DNA of 8,950 nt from Synergistetes bacterium JGI 0000079-D21 (GTDB taxonomy: Bacteria; Synergistota; Synergistia; Synergistales; 79-D21). The stretch covers positions 9,873 to 18,822 of the forward strand of contig AQRZ01000046.1 of the NCBI GenBank assembly GCA_000402835.1, in the 5' to 3' direction. The notes under the pieces are model-generated. The model saw nothing but the letters and a program-made list of their open reading frames with translations, searched no databases and was not told the origin of the DNA. The position numbers and the translations under genes are program-made. Shown here in pieces: positions 7,801 through 8,950 of this stretch. Numbering within the stretch: position 1 is the first letter of the stretch; each line of letters begins with the position of its first letter.

Positions 7801-7995
7801 TTTTTCGGGATGCTGCCCATGGCCGTCAGCCGGGGGCAGGGGGCGGAGTTGTGGAGGCCCCTTGCGGTTTCGGTGATGGGGGGCCTTGCCCTTTCGACCC
7901 TAATCACGCTGGTCCTGGTCCCGACCGTCTACCTGGTCCTGGAAACGAAGTTGAGAAAGAAGCCGCGGTATGCCGAGGCAAAGGGAGGCGAATGA
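4891..7995 (+). CDS. RND-family efflux pump, inner-membrane permease
   Basis: The protein has 1034 residues, close to AcrB (1049). It is the proton-driven trimeric pump that moves substrates from the periplasm or membrane into the TolC duct. It begins LPEFSVKKPIF, a family signature, with TM1 at about 12-31. A first periplasmic loop (about 32-333) is followed by TM2-6 (about 335-480) and TM7 (about 523-545), a second loop (about 546-860) and TM8-12 (about 861-1015). The TM4 relay motif reads GMVVDNAIV, with Asp399 kept and Asn400 where AcrB has its second Asp (408). TM10 reads GIVVNNAIV, with Asn where AcrB has Lys940. The TM11 threonine is kept (ILMTML, Thr966). The sequence looks like a multidrug/organic (HAE) type; I saw no heavy-metal (CzcA/CusA) signature, but the substrate is unknown. 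Start is TTG 4891, overlapping the adaptor stop; TTG 4897 is an alternative. Confidence 0.94.
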   Translation: MRLPEFSVKKPIFTSMVYAAIVLLGVVTLVSMKVDLLPKIDPPVITVLTTWPGASAIEVEQRVSKKLEDQLGMIEGVSDLYSKSVDNLSVVSAKFKWGTDLDVKVGDVRDAVNFAKRRMPSDIEEPIVFRMSSGTVPVLEIALTAGASYPGLYHYADSVLVEDLKRVPGVGQVLVYGGLRREIRVAMDLAKLEAYGIAPQAIAAALERENLNAPAGPLKEGRIAFNVRIPGRFRDIGEIRGLVVGAWQGKPIHLEDVAKVEDTYKELEMNGWVNEKPSVILIVLKNSDANTMEVTGNVKKRLQELKAELPSDIETTILMDTSEYIGNSIRDLSHSLYWGIVLVFLVTWAFLKRFTASVIVCAAIPFSLLITFTVMKLLGYTLNIMTLMALSMAVGMVVDNAIVSTDQIIYHMEKGERRGIAAILGASEVGGALLGSTTTTVVVLMPLIFVQGLVGVFFTSLCVVMIVAVAISLFVSVSFIPMAGSKAFTTKTENFRLHGYTERFLRKLETGYRELLSWGLDRPLEIFGIAALFMVLTITGFRFIGTELTPEADTGEISITFRLPEGTRLETTDALVREVVDYARKNVPEQKYVFGWDGQTEEGYGIATGSDEGSNVGTVGMKLVQKKERDRSAFEVAEQIRKWLEKKPGIQKMTVLVTSPIQAMFLGSKPVNIEVYGDDLKSTVQVAEEIKNRLARIPGAVDVTLSQKPERPEIQILIDREKAALLGVSTASIASTLRMYFYGVETGESFWQGEDDYPIRIRLDNRQRDTMDVLERLVVPSATGKAVRLATVARVVQDSGPSEVNRKNRQRYVVVESNVQGRSLGQVTEAARKEIASMHLPPGTRIAFGGQVQEQADAFRQLGLLVLLGITLVYMVIAAQYEALLDPFIILFSVPFALTGVVMAFLLSGLYISMQAFLGVIMLVGIVVNNAIVLLDYVGLLRARGMRLREALLEAGERRLRPILMTMLAAFFGMLPMAVSRGQGAELWRPLAVSVMGGLALSTLITLVLVPTVYLVLETKLRKKPRYAEAKGGE
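7983..7988 (+). promoter_or_regulatory. Ribosome binding site of the PII-like gene
   Basis: GGGAGG, inside the last codons of the pump gene, lies 8 bases before GTG 7997. It fixes that start over an in-frame ATG at 7970 within the pump gene. Confidence 0.6.
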
Positions 7996-7996
7996 G

Positions 7997-8290
7997 GTGA
8001 AGCTGGTCTGGATCCTGTGCAACGAGAGCATCGCGGAGGAGGTCCGGGCGGTTCTGGATGAAACGCCCGTCAACGGCTACACCGTCTGGCAGAACGTCCT
8101 TGGGGTCTCCCCCAGGGAAGCCCACTGGGGAGACGCGGTCTGGCCGGGGAAAAATTGGGCCTTCATGGCCGTGGACGAGGAGGAACGCACCGGCCGCCTG
8201 ATCGGGCTGCTAAAGGAACTCAAGGGTGAAGATCACGTTAGGAGGGCAGGACTCAAGGTGTTCGTCCAGGAAGTCCAGGAAACTCTTTGA
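7997..8290 (+). CDS. Small PII-like transporter-associated protein (PG0541-like)
   Basis: The protein has 97 residues, with no signal peptide or membrane segment, so it is probably cytoplasmic. It begins MKLVWILCNESIAEEVRAVL, continues with NGYTVWQNVLGVSPREAHWGDAVWPGKNWAFMAVD and ends GLKVFVQEVQETL. This beta-alpha-beta-beta-alpha-beta order, with a loop at about 36-51 placed like the PII T-loop, matches from memory the PG0541 family of transporter-associated proteins, found next to RND pump genes in various bacteria. Their function is not established. PII-like proteins often bind small effectors and touch transporters, so a role in sensing or gating the pump is a reasonable guess only. The start GTG 7997 follows the pump stop by one base, making it the last gene of the efflux operon. 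Family identity is from recognition of the pattern, not a search. Confidence 0.78.
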   Translation: MKLVWILCNESIAEEVRAVLDETPVNGYTVWQNVLGVSPREAHWGDAVWPGKNWAFMAVDEEERTGRLIGLLKELKGEDHVRRAGLKVFVQEVQETL

Positions 8291-8311
8291 AAAATGGGTC
8301 CTTTTCTCCGG

Positions 8312-8339
8312 TTGACAAGCCCGTTCCTCCAGTTATAAT
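8312..8339 (+). promoter_or_regulatory. Near-consensus promoter of the tRNA cluster
   Basis: Perfect TTGACA (8312-8317) and perfect TATAAT (8334-8339) are separated by 16 bases. Transcription would begin near 8346, giving a 5' leader of only about 8 bases before the first tRNA. It lies just 21 bases after the efflux operon, with no convincing terminator between. Confidence 0.9.
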
Positions 8340-8353
8340 AGCTAGCGCACCTC

Positions 8354-8429
8354 GCCGGCGTAGCTCAGCTGGTAGAGCAGCTGACTTGTAATCAGCAGGT
8401 CGTCCGTTCGATCCGGATCGCCGGCTCCA
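8354..8429 (+). tRNA. tRNA-Thr (anticodon TGT)
   Basis: A 76-base cloverleaf: acceptor GCCGGCG (8354-8360) pairs with CGCCGGC (8419-8425), the discriminator is T and CCA is encoded (8427-8429). D arm GCTC/GAGC. Anticodon stem GCTGA/TCAGC with loop CTTGTAA puts TGT at 8387-8389, reading ACA and probably ACG by wobble. T loop TTCGATC is standard. It is the first tRNA of the cluster. Confidence 0.96.
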
Positions 8430-8453
8430 AAATGAGAGGTTGCAGTGAAGCGT

Positions 8454-8539
8454 GGTAGGGTGGCCGAGTGGTCAAAGGCAGCAGACTGTAAATCTGCCGG
8501 CTAGCGCCTACGTAGGTTCAAATCCTACCCCTACCACCA
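8454..8539 (+). tRNA. tRNA-Tyr (anticodon GTA)
   Basis: An 86-base class II tRNA with a long variable arm. Acceptor GGTAGGG (8454-8460) pairs with CCCTACC (8529-8535), discriminator A, encoded CCA (8537-8539). Anticodon stem GCAGA/TCTGC with loop CTGTAAA places GTA at 8488-8490. T arm GTAGG/CCTAC with loop TTCAAAT. It lies 24 bases after the first tRNA-Thr. Confidence 0.96.
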
Positions 8540-8557
8540 CTGATTTATAGAGGGTGG

Positions 8558-8633
8558 GCCGACTTAGCTCAGCAGGTAGAGCACATCCATGGTAAGGATG
8601 GGGTCTCCGGTTCAAGTCCGGAAGTCGGCTCCA
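8558..8633 (+). tRNA. tRNA-Thr (anticodon GGT)
   Basis: A 76-base cloverleaf: acceptor GCCGACT (8558-8564) pairs with AGTCGGC (8623-8629), discriminator T, encoded CCA (8631-8633). Anticodon stem CATCC/GGATG with loop ATGGTAA gives GGT at 8591-8593, reading ACC and ACT. T arm TCCGG/CCGGA with loop TTCAAGT. In the E. coli tufB cluster a tRNA-Gly stands between the Tyr and this Thr gene; here it is absent. Confidence 0.96.
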
Positions 8634-8644
8634 GGCTTTGAAAT

Positions 8645-8678
8645 GGGAGATCCGGGGCTGACGTTCCGGGTCTCTTTT
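8645..8678 (+). terminator. Hairpin with short T run between the tRNA cluster and tuf
   Basis: GAGATCCGG (8647-8655) pairs with CCGGGTCTC (8666-8674), nine pairs with one U-G, a 10-base loop and then TTTT (8675-8678). The T run is short, so it may be a partial terminator or an attenuator that lets some transcripts continue into tuf. Confidence 0.6.
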
Positions 8679-8694
8679 AGCATGAGGGGCCTTG

Positions 8695-8703
8695 TGATAA
8701 AAT
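8695..8703 (+). promoter_or_regulatory. Possible extended -10 promoter of tuf
   Basis: TGATAAAAT has the extended TG-N element followed by TAAAAT, five of six matches to the -10 consensus. No good -35 box lies 17 bases upstream. It would let tuf be transcribed independently of the tRNA promoter. Weak evidence. Confidence 0.35.
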
Positions 8704-8715
8704 CAGACCCTATGG

Positions 8716-8738
8716 AACAAAATTGTTGAATCATGATT
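8716..8738. repeat. Two adjacent AT-rich dyads in the tuf leader
   Basis: AACAA-AA-TTGTT (8716-8727) is an inverted repeat with a 2-base spacer, and AATCATGATT (8729-8738) is a perfect 10-bp palindrome one base later. They stand in an AT-rich patch within otherwise GC-rich DNA, 26 bases before the tuf start. They may be a protein site or simply an unstructured leader; function unknown. Confidence 0.35.
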
Positions 8739-8763
8739 ACTTCAGCAGGGAGGGTATCCAAAG

Positions 8764-8950
8764 ATGGCGAAGGAGCATTTTGAGAGGACGAAGCCGCACC
8801 TGAACATCGGCACGATCGGTCACATCGACCACGGGAAGACGACGCTGACGGCGGCGATCACGAAGACGCTGTCGCGGAAGGGATACGCGGACTTCACGCC
8901 GTTCGACATGATCGACAAGGCGCCGGAGGAGCGGGAGCGGGGGATCACGA
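8764..8950 (+). CDS. tuf: Elongation factor Tu, N-terminal part (3' end outside window)
   Basis: The first 62 codons of EF-Tu, the GTPase that delivers aminoacyl-tRNA to the ribosomal A site. The protein begins [19 protein letters not shown]. The P-loop GHIDHGKT is at residues 19-26, with Ile where E. coli has Val. [13 protein letters not shown] follows at about 50-62, ending in the switch I threonine that coordinates magnesium. The ATG at 8764 has GGGAGGG at 8748-8754 upstream. Its position after tRNA-Thr/Tyr/Thr matches the known tufB context, where secE, nusG and ribosomal protein genes often follow; that lies beyond the window. Codon use is strikingly uniform: all nine Thr codons are ACG, all five Ala GCG and all three Pro CCG, unlike rplM and rpsI. 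Confidence 0.97.
   Translation, partial: MAKEHFERTKPHLNIGTIGHIDHGKTTLTAAITKTLSRKGYADFTPFDMIDKAPEERERGIT

Noticed and set aside
7970..7996. ATG 7970 as the start of the PII-like gene
   Set aside because: It would lie inside the pump gene, with extra residues (MPRQREANE) that are the out-of-frame pump tail; GTG 7997 has GGGAGG 8 bases upstream and gives the expected MKLV start.
1..8950. CRISPR array, insertion sequence, phage or other mobile element
   Set aside because: I saw no regularly spaced direct repeats, no transposase or integrase frame, and no terminal inverted repeats. The tRNA genes have intact 3' ends, and I noticed no duplicated tRNA end that would suggest an attachment site.

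Overview
The window reads as a compact, GC-rich, Gram-negative bacterial chromosome segment with every recognised gene on the + strand. Outer-membrane efflux machinery, a TetR regulator beside it, and a tRNA-Thr/tRNA-Tyr/tRNA-Thr/tuf cluster point to a proteobacterial or Desulfobacterota-like organism. That taxonomic placement is an inference from gene content and order, not from any search. I see no CRISPR array, insertion sequence, phage gene or obvious genomic island.

Layout. Bases 1-600 hold the 3' part of a nicotinate phosphoribosyltransferase gene (NAD salvage). A 180-base gap rich in inverted repeats carries a near-consensus sigma70-type promoter for rplM-rpsI (ribosomal proteins L13 and S9). 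That pair ends at a clear intrinsic terminator at 1661-1689. A five-gene efflux operon follows: a TetR-family repressor, a TolC-like outer-membrane factor, a periplasmic adaptor, an RND inner-membrane pump and a small PII-like protein. Each junction is an overlap or a gap of one base, so translation is probably coupled. A dyad resembling a TetR-family operator lies on the operon's own promoter, so the repressor probably controls itself and the pump together.

From 8312 a second near-consensus promoter drives three tRNA genes, Thr(TGT), Tyr(GTA) and Thr(GGT), all with encoded CCA ends. A hairpin with a short T run follows, then an AT-rich leader and the first 62 codons of tuf (EF-Tu), cut by the window edge. 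The order resembles the thrU-tyrU-glyT-thrT-tufB cluster of Escherichia coli, without the glycine tRNA.

The efflux genes work together as a tripartite pump spanning both membranes. The least understood part is the small last gene, which belongs to a transporter-associated group of unknown role. I found no convincing wholly new system. The best leads are that small protein, the changed proton-relay residues of the pump, the dyads near the rplM and tuf promoters, and the strong NCG codon preference at the start of tuf.
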